Assembly: GCA_038231395.1 (NCBI GenBank)
Contig: JBBRLL010000015.1
Span: 1-64,000, forward strand
Reading direction: 5' to 3'
DNA from: Stagnihabitans sp038231395
GTDB lineage: Bacteria > Pseudomonadota > Alphaproteobacteria > Rhodobacterales > Rhodobacteraceae
DNA: 64,000 bases
In this document: one piece after another, positions 9,765-18,176 of the stretch
How positions within the stretch are numbered: the stretch's first letter is position 1
Layout of the letters: each line of letters starts with the position of its first letter
Translations under genes and position numbers: made by a program
The notes under the pieces: generated by a model
Databases searched by the model: none
Seen by the model: the letters and a program-made list of their open reading frames with translations, nothing else
Told to the model about the DNA's origin: nothing

Positions 9765-10898
9765 ATGGATCGAAGTTTTCTGGACTGGCCTTTCTTTGAA
9801 CCGAAGCACAACGCGTTGGCCGCGGCGTTGGAGGCATGGTGTGTTGTCAATTTGCCGGTGGGTCATGGCGATGTGGATGCAGCGTGCGGGGGGCTGGTGG
9901 CCGCTTTGGGCAAGGCCGGGTGGTTGCAGCATTCGGGCGGCGCTTTGGACGTGCGCAGCCTGTGCCTGATCCGCGAGACTTTGGCACGGCATGACGGTTT
10001 GGCGGATTTTGCCTTTGCCATGCAAGGTTTGGGGATGGGGGCGGTGTCGCTGTTCGGCACGCCTGAGCAGCGGTTGTGGCTGGACAAGACGCGCGCGGGC
10101 CACGCTATTGCCGGTTTTGCATTGACTGAACCGGGGTCAGGCTCTGACGTGGCGGCTACGAAAACCTCTGCCACGCGGGTGCAGGGTGGCTGGCTTTTGG
10201 AGGGGGAAAAGACCTGGATCTCCAACGGTGGGATTGCCGATATTTATGTGATCTTCGCTCGGACCGGAGAGGCTGCAGGTGCCAAGGGCTTGTCGGCTTT
10301 TCTGATGCCTGCCGATGTGGATGGATTGTCGGTCGTGGAGCGGTTGGAGGTGATTGCGCCGCACCCTTTGGCGACCTTGCGGTTGGAGGATGTGATGCTG
10401 CCGGAAAGCGCGCTGATTGGCCGCGCCGGGGATGGCTTCAAGATTGCGATGTCGGTGCTGGATGTGTTCCGGTCCACCGTTGGGGCGGCTGCTTTGGGAT
10501 TTGCGCGGCGGGCGTTGGCGGAAAGTCTGGCGCGGGTGACCACCAGACGCATCCAGGGGCAGGCTTTGGCAGAGTTGCAGATGGTGCAAGGCCATCTGGC
10601 CGATATGGCGCTGGAGGTCGATGCGGCGGCATTGCTGGTGTATCGGGCGGCCTGGGCCAAGGATCAAGGTGCGGCAAGGATCACGCGAGAGGCGGCGATG
10701 GCCAAGTTATACGCGACCGAGGCGGCGCAGCGCGTGATCGACATGGCGGTGCAGTTGCACGGCGGTGACGGCGTCCGCAGCGGATCCGTTGTGGAGCGAT
10801 TGTACCGCGAAATCCGGGCGTTGCGGATATATGAGGGCGCAAGCGACGTGCAGCGCATGGTGATCGCCCGCAGCATCCTGCCAAAGGAGGCCACATGA
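9765..10898 (+). CDS. Acyl-CoA dehydrogenase family protein
   Basis: A 377-residue acyl-CoA dehydrogenase. The FAD-binding signatures are present (GFALTEPGSGSDVAATKTSA and EKTWISNGG), and the C-terminal segment YEGASDVQRMVIARSIL contains the Glu expected as catalytic base in this subfamily. Two starts are possible, ATG 9759 and ATG 9765. The second is preferred because GGGGA lies 5 nt upstream of it. It should oxidise a cyclic or dicarboxylic acyl-CoA intermediate and pass electrons to ETF; ETF-QO is encoded at 44081. The stop overlaps the RidA-like gene start (ATGA). Confidence 0.9.
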   Translation: MDRSFLDWPFFEPKHNALAAALEAWCVVNLPVGHGDVDAACGGLVAALGKAGWLQHSGGALDVRSLCLIRETLARHDGLADFAFAMQGLGMGAVSLFGTPEQRLWLDKTRAGHAIAGFALTEPGSGSDVAATKTSATRVQGGWLLEGEKTWISNGGIADIYVIFARTGEAAGAKGLSAFLMPADVDGLSVVERLEVIAPHPLATLRLEDVMLPESALIGRAGDGFKIAMSVLDVFRSTVGAAALGFARRALAESLARVTTRRIQGQALAELQMVQGHLADMALEVDAAALLVYRAAWAKDQGAARITREAAMAKLYATEAAQRVIDMAVQLHGGDGVRSGSVVERLYREIRALRIYEGASDVQRMVIARSILPKEAT

Positions 10899-11296
10899 GC
10901 CCGCATGAGTTTTTGCATCCCAAAGCGTGGAAGGCGGCGGTTGGCTATTCCAACGGTGTCGCGGCGCGGGGGCGGATGGTGTTCACCGGGGGGATCATCG
11001 GCTGGAATGCGGCGCAGGAGTGGGAGACGGACGACTTTGCCGGACAGGTGGCGCAGGCGTTGCGGTCGATCGTTGAAGTGCTGGCCTGTGCTGGTGCCAC
11101 GCCAGACCATCTGGTCCGGTTGACGTGGTATGTGACCGACAAAAACGAATACCTTGGCAGTCTGAAAGACATCGGCCGGGCTTACCGTGACACCATTGGC
11201 CGGCACTATCCGGCGATGGCCTTGGTGCAGGTGGTGGCCTTGGTGGAAGACCGCGCCAAGGTGGAGATCGAGGCGACGGCGGTGATACCAGAATGA
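10895..11296 (+). CDS. RidA family protein lacking the archetypal arginine
   Basis: A 133-residue YjgF/YER057c/UK114 (RidA) family protein that is translationally coupled to the acyl-CoA dehydrogenase gene. The fold is clear: YSNGVAARGRMVFTGGIIGW near the N-terminus, and the C-terminal HYPAMALVQVVALVEDRAKVEIEATAV. In deaminating RidA enzymes the motif is P-A-R-x-x-V; here position 108 is Met (P106-A107-M108). The arginine that binds the imine/enamine carboxylate is therefore missing, so it belongs to a non-archetypal Rid subgroup. Its place in an aryl-CoA operon suggests a role on a pathway intermediate, but straightforward enamine deamination cannot be assumed. Confidence 0.88.
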   Translation: MSPHEFLHPKAWKAAVGYSNGVAARGRMVFTGGIIGWNAAQEWETDDFAGQVAQALRSIVEVLACAGATPDHLVRLTWYVTDKNEYLGSLKDIGRAYRDTIGRHYPAMALVQVVALVEDRAKVEIEATAVIPE

Positions 11297-11320
11297 CGTT
11301 TCGGGCATAGGGGGCTTTTC

Positions 11321-12931
11321 ATGTTGGGACCAACCGGGCATTTGGATACATTCACCCGCGACAGGCTGCCTGCGGCGGACTTGTGGCCAGAGATTGTGCC
11401 GACCTTTCACTACCCAGACTGGCTGAATGTCGGCGTCGAACTGTGCGACCGCATGGTGGAGCGTGGTTTTGGCGACCATGTGGCGCTGATCGGCAATGGG
11501 CGGCAGCGGACCTACAAGGAGCTTACCGATTGGTCGAACCGGATCGCGCATGCGTTGGTTGAATCCTATAGCGTGAAGCCCGGCAACCGGGTGTTGATAA
11601 GGTCGGCCAACAATCCCGCCATGGTGGCCTGCTGGCTGGCTGCGACCAAGGCGGGGGCGGTTGTGGTCAATACCATGCCGATGTTGCGGGCCGGTGAGTT
11701 GACGGCGATTGTCGACAAGGCCGAGGTCAGCCACGCCTTGTGCGACACCCGCCTGATGGAGGAACTGGTTGCATGCGCCAAAACCTCAGGCTTTCTCAAA
11801 ACAGTGATCGGATTTGACGGCACGGCCAACCATGACGCCGAACTTGACCGGATTGCCCTGTCAAAGCCGGTGCGGTTTGCCGCTGTGCAGACCGGGCGGG
11901 ATGATGTGGCTTTGCTGGGCTTTACCTCTGGCACCACGGGCGAACCCAAGGCCACCATGCATTTCCACCGTGACTTGCTGATCATCGCAGATGGCTATGC
12001 GAAAGAAGTTCTGGCGGTGACGCCAGAGGATATTTTCGTAGGTTCGCCTCCCTTGGCGTTTACCTTCGGGTTGGGCGGGCTGGCGATCTTTCCGTTGCGG
12101 TTCGGGGCTGCGGCGGCATTGCTGGAACAGGCCTCGCCCGCCAACATGATTTCCCTCATTCAGGACCATAAAGCCACGGTGTGTTTTACCGCGCCAACGG
12201 CTTATCGGGCGATGCTGAAGGCGATGGAGGCGGGGGCGGATTTATCCTCGCTGCGCGCGGCGGTGAGTGCCGGGGAAACCCTGCCCGCCCCGGTTTATCA
12301 GGAGTGGATGGAGCGGACCGGAAAGCCGATGCTGGACGGGATCGGGGCGACCGAGATGCTGCATATCTTCATCAGCAACCGGTTTGACGACCACTCACCC
12401 GGCTGCACCGGGCGTCCGGTGGGCGGATATCAGGCGAAGGTCGTGGGCGAAGATATGGTAGAGGTGCCGCGCGGCGAGGTGGGCCGTTTGGCAGTGCGTG
12501 GGCCAACCGGCTGCCGGTATATGGATGATGCGCGGCAGGGCAACTACGTGAAGGGTGGCTGGAACCTGACGGGCGACAGCTTCTGGCAGGACGCCGAGGG
12601 GCGCTTTCACTTCGCGGCGCGGTCGGATGATATGATCGTCTCCTCGGGCTACAACATCGCAGGGCCAGAGGTGGAAGCGGCTTTGCTGTCGCATCCCGCC
12701 GTTCTGGAATGCGCCGTGGTGGGGGCTGCGGACGCGGAGCGTGGTCATATCGTGGAGGCGCATGTGGTGCTGTCGCCGGGGCATGCGGGCGATGCGCTGA
12801 TGGTCAAGCTGTTGCAGGACCACGTGAAGGCGGTGATCGCGCCCTTTAAGTATCCGCGCCGGGTGGTGTTTGTGACGGGGTTGCCGAAAACCCAGACGGG
12901 CAAGATCCAGCGGTTTCGGCTGAAGGGATGA
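11321..12931 (+). CDS. Benzoate-CoA ligase family protein (probable 2-aminobenzoate- or salicylate-CoA ligase)
   Basis: A 536-residue member of the acyl-adenylate-forming superfamily. The P-loop-like motif TSGTTGEPKATMHFHRD matches the benzoate/2-aminobenzoate-CoA ligase subgroup. The A5 motif is GIGATEMLHIF. The A8 hinge SSGYNIAGPEVEAAL and the C-terminal catalytic lysine segment TGKIQRFRLK are intact. It would activate the aromatic acid with ATP and CoA at the cytosolic entry of the pathway whose ring attack is carried out by the gene at 5486. It is the last gene of the operon and is followed by an AT-stem palindrome before a convergent gene. Confidence 0.9.
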   Translation: MLGPTGHLDTFTRDRLPAADLWPEIVPTFHYPDWLNVGVELCDRMVERGFGDHVALIGNGRQRTYKELTDWSNRIAHALVESYSVKPGNRVLIRSANNPAMVACWLAATKAGAVVVNTMPMLRAGELTAIVDKAEVSHALCDTRLMEELVACAKTSGFLKTVIGFDGTANHDAELDRIALSKPVRFAAVQTGRDDVALLGFTSGTTGEPKATMHFHRDLLIIADGYAKEVLAVTPEDIFVGSPPLAFTFGLGGLAIFPLRFGAAAALLEQASPANMISLIQDHKATVCFTAPTAYRAMLKAMEAGADLSSLRAAVSAGETLPAPVYQEWMERTGKPMLDGIGATEMLHIFISNRFDDHSPGCTGRPVGGYQAKVVGEDMVEVPRGEVGRLAVRGPTGCRYMDDARQGNYVKGGWNLTGDSFWQDAEGRFHFAARSDDMIVSSGYNIAGPEVEAALLSHPAVLECAVVGAADAERGHIVEAHVVLSPGHAGDALMVKLLQDHVKAVIAPFKYPRRVVFVTGLPKTQTGKIQRFRLKG

Positions 12932-12938
12932 CGCCCGC

Positions 12939-12957
12939 AATTTTTCTGCGAAAAATT
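12939..12957. terminator. AT-stem palindrome, family member 2 (possible bidirectional terminator)
   Basis: AATTTTTC-TGC-GAAAAATT, a perfect 8-bp stem with a 3-nt loop, lies between the convergent CoA-ligase and histidine-kinase genes. With T-runs on both strands it could end transcription from either side, but the stem has a single G-C pair, so the terminator role is an inference from position. Confidence 0.5.
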
Positions 12958-12971
12958 CGGGGTTGCACCTG

Positions 12972-14285
12972 TCAGGTCAGGGCCAGCGTCACCTGAAAGC
13001 CGCGATCCTTGGCAACCGGTGAGCGCAGGCTCAAATCCTGCCCCAGACCGCGCGCGATACCAGCGGCGATGGCAAGACCAAGGCCCGATCCGCTGCTGCG
13101 CGCGCCGGCCCTTTCAAAGCGCATGGTCAGGGTGGTGAGAACCTCCGCCGGGATCGGGGCGCAATCATTGGTGACCGAAAACACGCCTTCTGCCGTCAGC
13201 ATCACGGTCACCGAACTTTGCGAGCCATGGACCAGCGCGTTTTCAATCAGGTTGCGGGCCAGAACGGCGAAGGCATCGGAGTCAAGGCGCGAGGGGACCG
13301 GAATGGTGGGCACCTCTGCCTTCACACGGCCCGGCGAAGACCGGGCGAAATCGGTCAGCACCATGTGCAGGATGGGCACCAGATCGGCGTGTTCGGTGCC
13401 CAGCATGGCACCCCCTTCGGCCCGGGCCAGTTGCATCAGCTTTTCGGCAAGGCGGGCCAGCCGCTTCAACTCTGCCTCCACCGTGACCGCGCGTTGGCGC
13501 AGCGGGCCTTCGGGGCTTTCGGCGACCAGACGTTGGGTTTGCGCCAGCGTCGCGGCGATGGGGGTGCGCAATTCATGGGCGGCATTGGCCGCAAAACTCC
13601 GCTCCGCATCCAAAGCCCGTTTCAGGCGGGCCATCAGGCGATTGGCTGCCTGCTCGATCGGGACAAGTTCGGTGCGCAGCCCGTCAAGGGCCAGAGGCGT
13701 CAGATCATCCGCCCCTTTCAACCGCAACGCCACCGACAGATGCGACAAGGGCCGCAGACCCAGGCTGACCCACAAAGCCACACCGAACAACGACAGCGGC
13801 AGCAGCACGCCCAAAGGCACCAGCATCGCCAATATCGTCTCCCGCAGAGCGGTCTGGCGATGGGTCAAAGGCTCTGCCACCTGGATGGTATATTGGCCCG
13901 AAACCGCAGAGCGGCTGAAAACCCGGTGATCGGCAGTGGTGAAAAACCCCTCACCCTTGATGTGGTCAAACACCGTCGGGTCGGCGTCATGCGAGTAAAG
14001 CAGCACTTTACCGCTGGCATCGCGCACGTCATAGGTGATTTTCTCGTCGTGCTGGGTGATCGGCAGAATGCGTTGCGCGGCAATCCCGTCACCCGCCGCA
14101 ATCAGTTCAACGACCGCCAAAGGCAGGATACGGTCGCCGGTTTCCTGCAAGGCCGCGTCAAAGCTTTCGTCAATCTCGCGCCGCACGACATAGGCGCTGC
14201 CCAGAACCGCCCCCAGCCACAGAAGAACCAGAATGGCAGAGACGCCAACCGCAAGCTGACCCCGAAGCGATTGCATCAGCCTCAT
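12972..14285 (-). CDS. Sensor histidine kinase (OmpR-system partner)
   Basis: A 437-residue membrane histidine kinase. A first transmembrane segment is at residues about 10-32 (VGVSAILVLLWLGAVLGSAYVV), then a periplasmic sensor domain, and a second membrane segment at about 151-172. A HAMP-like linker follows. The H-box is FAANAAHELRTPIAATLAQTQ, the N-box NLIENALVHG and the G2 box GSGLGLAIAAGIARG. It overlaps the response-regulator gene by 4 bp. The divergent PepSY/DUF2271/ApbE operon is the probable main target. The ligand is unknown; related systems respond to metals or envelope signals. Confidence 0.92.
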   Translation of the reverse strand: MRLMQSLRGQLAVGVSAILVLLWLGAVLGSAYVVRREIDESFDAALQETGDRILPLAVVELIAAGDGIAAQRILPITQHDEKITYDVRDASGKVLLYSHDADPTVFDHIKGEGFFTTADHRVFSRSAVSGQYTIQVAEPLTHRQTALRETILAMLVPLGVLLPLSLFGVALWVSLGLRPLSHLSVALRLKGADDLTPLALDGLRTELVPIEQAANRLMARLKRALDAERSFAANAAHELRTPIAATLAQTQRLVAESPEGPLRQRAVTVEAELKRLARLAEKLMQLARAEGGAMLGTEHADLVPILHMVLTDFARSSPGRVKAEVPTIPVPSRLDSDAFAVLARNLIENALVHGSQSSVTVMLTAEGVFSVTNDCAPIPAEVLTTLTMRFERAGARSSGSGLGLAIAAGIARGLGQDLSLRSPVAKDRGFQVTLALT

Positions 14286-14941
14286 GGCATGCCCAGCCGG
14301 TAACCCAAACCGCGGATCGTTTGCACCACCTCTTTCCCCAGTTTCTTGCGCAAGCGGCTGATGTAAACCTCAATCGTGTTGCTTTCGACCTCGGCATCGA
14401 AAGAGTAAAGCTGATCCTCGATCTGACTTTTTGAAACGATCTGACCGGGTCGCTGCAACAATACCTCAAAAATCACCCATTCGCGTTGCGACAGATCAAT
14501 CCGGCCGTCGGGGCTGTGGATGGCGTGGCTGGCGAGATCAATCTCCAGCCTGCCAAGCGTGATCAACGGGTTGGGGTTGCCGGTGTAGCGCCGGGCTACG
14601 GCTGCGATACGCGCCGACAATTCGGCCAGATCGAACGGCTTCACGATATAGTCATCGGCCCCGGCGTTCAGACCCTCGATCCGTTCGGTGATGCGGTCGT
14701 GCGCTGTCAGGATCATCACCGGGGTGACCGATCCTTTGGCGCGCAGGGCTTTCAGAAAGTCCAGGCCCCGGCCATCCGGCAGGCCCAGATCCAGCAATAT
14801 AAGGTCATAGGCCATCGTGGCCGTCAGATCGCGCGCATAGGACAGGGAGGGCGCAAGGTCAGGCACATGCCCCTCGGCCGCGATATGGTCGCGGACGGCA
14901 AAGCCCAAGCCTGTGTCATCTTCAATCAGCAGAATGCGCAT
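14282..14941 (-). CDS. Response regulator transcription factor, OmpR/PhoB family
   Basis: A 219-residue regulator with a receiver domain (MRILLIEDDTGL; phospho-acceptor Asp in LILLDLGLPDG near residue 53; Lys in KPFDLAELSARI) and a C-terminal winged helix (LSQREWVIFEVLLQRPGQIVSKSQIED and NTIEVYISRLRKKLG). The ATG at 14941 is preferred over one 12 bp upstream because GGGA lies 7 nt before it and homology begins there. The intergenic region that it shares with the PepSY operon carries two pairs of 11-bp-spaced direct repeats, the layout expected for binding of an OmpR-family dimer. Confidence 0.92.
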   Translation of the reverse strand: MRILLIEDDTGLGFAVRDHIAAEGHVPDLAPSLSYARDLTATMAYDLILLDLGLPDGRGLDFLKALRAKGSVTPVMILTAHDRITERIEGLNAGADDYIVKPFDLAELSARIAAVARRYTGNPNPLITLGRLEIDLASHAIHSPDGRIDLSQREWVIFEVLLQRPGQIVSKSQIEDQLYSFDAEVESNTIEVYISRLRKKLGKEVVQTIRGLGYRLGMP

Positions 14942-14995
14942 GCGAAGTCCCATTCAACGGGCATGACCCCGCAATTCCCCCTAATGTCACCTCCA

Positions 14996-15049
14996 AGCTG
15001 ACATCAAGCTGAACGCGGCAGCAAGGTGGCGTTCAGGTCACTGTCAGGT
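14996..15049. promoter_or_regulatory. Two opposed pairs of direct repeats, probable response-regulator boxes
   Basis: AGCTGA occurs at 14996-15001 and again at 15007-15012, an 11-bp period, within the longer repeat CAAGCTGA. TCAGGT occurs at 15033-15038 and 15044-15049, also with an 11-bp period. The two pairs are near reverse complements of each other, so each divergent promoter may have its own box. The 11-bp direct-repeat layout is characteristic of OmpR/PhoB-family sites; binding is inferred. Confidence 0.5.
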
Positions 15050-15090
15050 TCAAAGTGCCTTTGACCAATGACCGAACTGGACACATCGCC

Positions 15091-15492
15091 ATGCGCCGCC
15101 TGATTCTTTTAACTCTTCTTGGCCTGCTTGCCACCTCTCCGGTGCGGGCAGAGATCGAATGCACGGCGTCCATGGCCGACTGGCAGCCGGTGGCGCATCT
15201 GGTGGCTGCGGCTGCAAAGCTGGGCTGGACCGTCACCAAAGTCCGCGCCGACGACGGCTGCTACCACGTTCATGCGACGGATAAGGCCGGCAAAACCGTT
15301 GAAGCTGTGTTCGACCCGGTGAGTTTGAAACTTCTGGGCCGGTCGGATGAGGACCAGCAACATACCCATGACCAAGCCGACGGCCACGACGCTGCGGCAC
15401 ACGACACCGATACCCACAATGCCGCCACCCATGACACCGCCATCCACGACACTGCCACCCACGATCAACCTGCCAAAGGCAGCTCGGATTGA
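15091..15492 (+). CDS. Secreted PepSY-domain protein with His-rich repeat tail
   Basis: A 133-residue protein; the ATG at 15091 is chosen because it begins a clear signal peptide (MRRLILLTLLGLLATSPVRA, cleavage expected after residue 20). Residues about 22-83 form a small PepSY domain (GWTVTKVRADDGCYHVHATDKAG, then VFDPVSLKLLG). The tail from about residue 88 has eight histidines in a degenerate five-residue repeat, H-D/N-T/A-A/D-T/I, encoded by 15-bp tandem repeats at 15400-15459. Such a tail could bind transition metal ions. It is the first gene of the flavin-redox operon and probably works in the periplasm. Confidence 0.8.
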   Translation: MRRLILLTLLGLLATSPVRAEIECTASMADWQPVAHLVAAAAKLGWTVTKVRADDGCYHVHATDKAGKTVEAVFDPVSLKLLGRSDEDQQHTHDQADGHDAAAHDTDTHNAATHDTAIHDTATHDQPAKGSSD

Positions 15493-15514
15493 GCGCCTTG
15501 AGAATGGAGTTTCC

Positions 15515-15979
15515 ATGTACCGCACGTCCACCGCTTTGATGCTGTCTCTCACCGCGTTGGCACCGCTGGCGGCCAATGCCGCTCCGGTCAAGTTCAGCGT
15601 CACCATCGCGCAATATTCCGGGCCGGGCACCTTTCTGGCGATGTATCTGACCGACCCTGCGGGCAACTACAAACAAACGCTGTGGGTGGCAGGCGACCGG
15701 ACCCGGTATTGGCGGCACCTGCGCACGTGTTTTGCGGCCACAAACGGTCGCGATGCCGATGGGGTGACCGGTGCCAGTGTGGGGTCAGGGCGGACGCTGA
15801 AGGTCACCGCTGATATTTCCGCCGCCTTGATTGACGCGGGCTATGTGCTGCACGTTGATGCCGCCGCTGAAAACATTGGCGAAAGCCCGGATGAGATTTC
15901 GATCCCGTTGACCAAGGCCGGTGCTGCACACGACAACGCGGGCAACGGCTTCATCGCGAATTTCAAGTACTCGATGTAA
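15515..15979 (+). CDS. DUF2271 domain protein with candidate flavinylation site
   Basis: A 154-residue exported protein. The ATG at 15515 has GGAG 5 nt upstream, and it starts a signal peptide ending in APLAANA near residue 22. The body matches DUF2271 (FSVTIAQYSGPGTFLAMYLTDPAGNYKQTLWVAG). Residues 82-88 read D-G-V-T-G-A-S, fitting the D-x-x-S/T-G-A-S/T motif at which ApbE attaches FMN through phosphoester linkage; Ser88 would be the acceptor. With apbE two genes downstream, it is probably a periplasmic FMN-carrying electron carrier. The motif is seen; flavinylation is inferred. Confidence 0.82.
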   Translation: MYRTSTALMLSLTALAPLAANAAPVKFSVTIAQYSGPGTFLAMYLTDPAGNYKQTLWVAGDRTRYWRHLRTCFAATNGRDADGVTGASVGSGRTLKVTADISAALIDAGYVLHVDAAAENIGESPDEISIPLTKAGAAHDNAGNGFIANFKYSM

Positions 15980-15989
15980 GGACCGGCCC

Positions 15990-18176
15990 ATGTTGAGGCG
16001 TCTGCACTCTCTTCCGGGCCTGATTTTCGGGCTGGTCCTTCTGGTTCTGGCATCGTCGGGTGCGATCCTGTCGCTGGCACCGCTGCTGGACAGGGTGCAG
16101 GCGCCCAGCGTGGCGGGCCTGACGGTGGCCGATATGGCAGCCAAGGCCGCCATGGCAAACCCCGGCCTGACCAAGCTGCACCGCAGCCCGAACGGCACGA
16201 TCAGCGCCTCGGTCAAGGCCAAGCTTGGCTTCACCACGGTGATGATTGACCCAGCCACCGGCCAATCGGTTGGGACGACCAACGCGGGAGGTTTCCTTGA
16301 TTGGGTGAAAGAGCTGCATCGTTCGTTTTTTGCCGACACCACCGGTCATGCCATTGGCGGTTTAAGTGCAGCCGTGATGGTGTTGATGGCCGTCAGCGGC
16401 CTTTTTCTGCTGGCGCTTTCGATGGGCGGCTGGCGGCGCATCACCGGGCGGGTCCGCACCACGGGCGCGCGCGGCTGGCATGCCAAGGTCGCCCGGCTGG
16501 CGATCGTCGGATTGTTCATCTCGGCCTTGACTGGCAGCTACATGTCGCTGGCAACCTTTGGCGTGATCAATGATGGTCAATCGGTGGAGGCGACCTTCCC
16601 CGACATGGTGGCCACGGGCACCGCCTTGCCCATCGCCCAACTGACGGCGCTGACGGCCATTCCCCTGTCTGATCTGCGCGACCTGACCTTTCCGGCCAAG
16701 GGCGACCCGACCGACGCCTTCGTTGTGTCAACCGCCACGGGTGAGGGTTATGTCGATCAGGTCAGCGGCAAGATGCTCAACTGGATGGACTATGGTCTTG
16801 CCCGGCAGGTGTGGGAGTTCTTCTATAAACTCCACACCGGGCAAGGGCTTTGGATGGTTGGCCTTGTGCTGGGGCTTTGTGCGGCGATGGTGCCGGTTTT
16901 GTCCATCACTGGAACCGCCATCTGGTGGAACCGCCGCCGCGCCGTTCCAAGGCTGCGCCATAACGTCCGCGCCTCGGTTGCCGATCTGGTGATTTTGGTG
17001 GGGTCAGAGGGCGGCACGACCTGGGGCTTTGCCGGGGCTTTGCTGAATGCGCTGCACAAACACGGGCTCAAAGTCCATGTCGCCGCGATGAACGACCTGC
17101 AAGACTATCCCCAAGCCGGTGGCATCATCCTGATGACGGCGACCTATGGCGATGGCGCAGCACCGTCTTCTGCCAGCCGCTTTATCGACAAGCTAAGTCT
17201 CGCCAGACAAAAGTTGCCGGTTGCCGTGCTGGCCTTTGGCGACCGCATGTTCCCGGCCTATTGCGGTTATGCCGAAAAACTGGCCGAGGCGCTGGAGAAG
17301 GACGGCTGGCAAGCCTTTTTGCCCTTCGCCCGGGTTGACCGTCAGTCTGACGCCGATTTCAACGCTTGGGTGCAGACGTTAGGCAACCTTTTGTCCCTGA
17401 AGCTGGAGCCGGAGCATCACGCCAATATCCCCGCCACCACGGAACTGGAGCTGGTCTATCGCCACGACTACGGCGCTCAGGTACAGGCGCCCACCGCCGT
17501 CTTGCGCTTCAAGGCGGTGAAAAAACCGGGTTGGCGCGGGCTGTTGCCGGGGCCGGCCTATCAGGCGGGCGATTTGCTGGGCATTGTCGCACCCGGCAGC
17601 GATCAGCCACGTCTATATTCGCTTGCCTCGTCGCGCCGCGATGGGTTCATCGAGATTGCCGTGCGCAAGATGCCCGGCGGCCTTTGCTCTGGCTGGCTGA
17701 ACGAGATGGAGCCGGGCACGAAGATCAACGCCTTTGTCCGGCTGAACCCGGCGTTTCGCCCGCAAGCCAAGGGTCCGGTGATCATGATCGCAGCTGGCAC
17801 CGGCGTTGGCCCGATGATCGGCTTTATGCGCGCCATGCGGAAGGGGCGCGGGGCGGAGGTGTATTTCGGCGCGCGCGATCCGGTGTCGGATTTTCTCTAC
17901 GAAACCGATCTGAAAGCCGGGCTGGCAGAGGGTCGACTGCGGCGCCTTGTCACCGCGTTCAGCCGGGTCCGTGACCGCGCCTATGTGCAGGACCGGTTGC
18001 GCCACGATGCCGCCCACCTGCGCGATCAAATGGTGCGCGGCGGGCAGGTTTTGGTCTGCGGCAGCATCGCCATGGCGCGTTCGGTGGCCGAAGAGGTCGA
18101 GGCAGCTTTGGCCCCCATCGGCCTGTCCGTCGCCGGGTTGCGCGCCGAGGGCCGCTATCTTGAGGACGTCTACTGA
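15990..18176 (+). CDS. PepSY-associated membrane flavodoxin/FNR-type reductase
   Basis: A 728-residue fusion. Residues 1-315 form a PepSY_TM membrane module with helices at about 8-32, 120-146, 166-190 and 287-315. Histidines in VKELHRSFF and FYKLHTGQG are possible haem ligands. Residues about 333-480 are a flavodoxin domain (LVILVGSEGGTTWGFA; MTATYGDGAAPSSA). The rest is a ferredoxin-NADP reductase-like domain: RLYSLASSRRDGF near residue 537 for FAD, then AAGTGVGPMIGF and VLVCGSIAMARSV for NADPH, ending in YLEDVY. It should carry electrons from NADPH through FAD and FMN across the inner membrane. The start is ATG 15990, shortly after the DUF2271 stop. Confidence 0.88.
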   Translation: MLRRLHSLPGLIFGLVLLVLASSGAILSLAPLLDRVQAPSVAGLTVADMAAKAAMANPGLTKLHRSPNGTISASVKAKLGFTTVMIDPATGQSVGTTNAGGFLDWVKELHRSFFADTTGHAIGGLSAAVMVLMAVSGLFLLALSMGGWRRITGRVRTTGARGWHAKVARLAIVGLFISALTGSYMSLATFGVINDGQSVEATFPDMVATGTALPIAQLTALTAIPLSDLRDLTFPAKGDPTDAFVVSTATGEGYVDQVSGKMLNWMDYGLARQVWEFFYKLHTGQGLWMVGLVLGLCAAMVPVLSITGTAIWWNRRRAVPRLRHNVRASVADLVILVGSEGGTTWGFAGALLNALHKHGLKVHVAAMNDLQDYPQAGGIILMTATYGDGAAPSSASRFIDKLSLARQKLPVAVLAFGDRMFPAYCGYAEKLAEALEKDGWQAFLPFARVDRQSDADFNAWVQTLGNLLSLKLEPEHHANIPATTELELVYRHDYGAQVQAPTAVLRFKAVKKPGWRGLLPGPAYQAGDLLGIVAPGSDQPRLYSLASSRRDGFIEIAVRKMPGGLCSGWLNEMEPGTKINAFVRLNPAFRPQAKGPVIMIAAGTGVGPMIGFMRAMRKGRGAEVYFGARDPVSDFLYETDLKAGLAEGRLRRLVTAFSRVRDRAYVQDRLRHDAAHLRDQMVRGGQVLVCGSIAMARSVAEEVEAALAPIGLSVAGLRAEGRYLEDVY

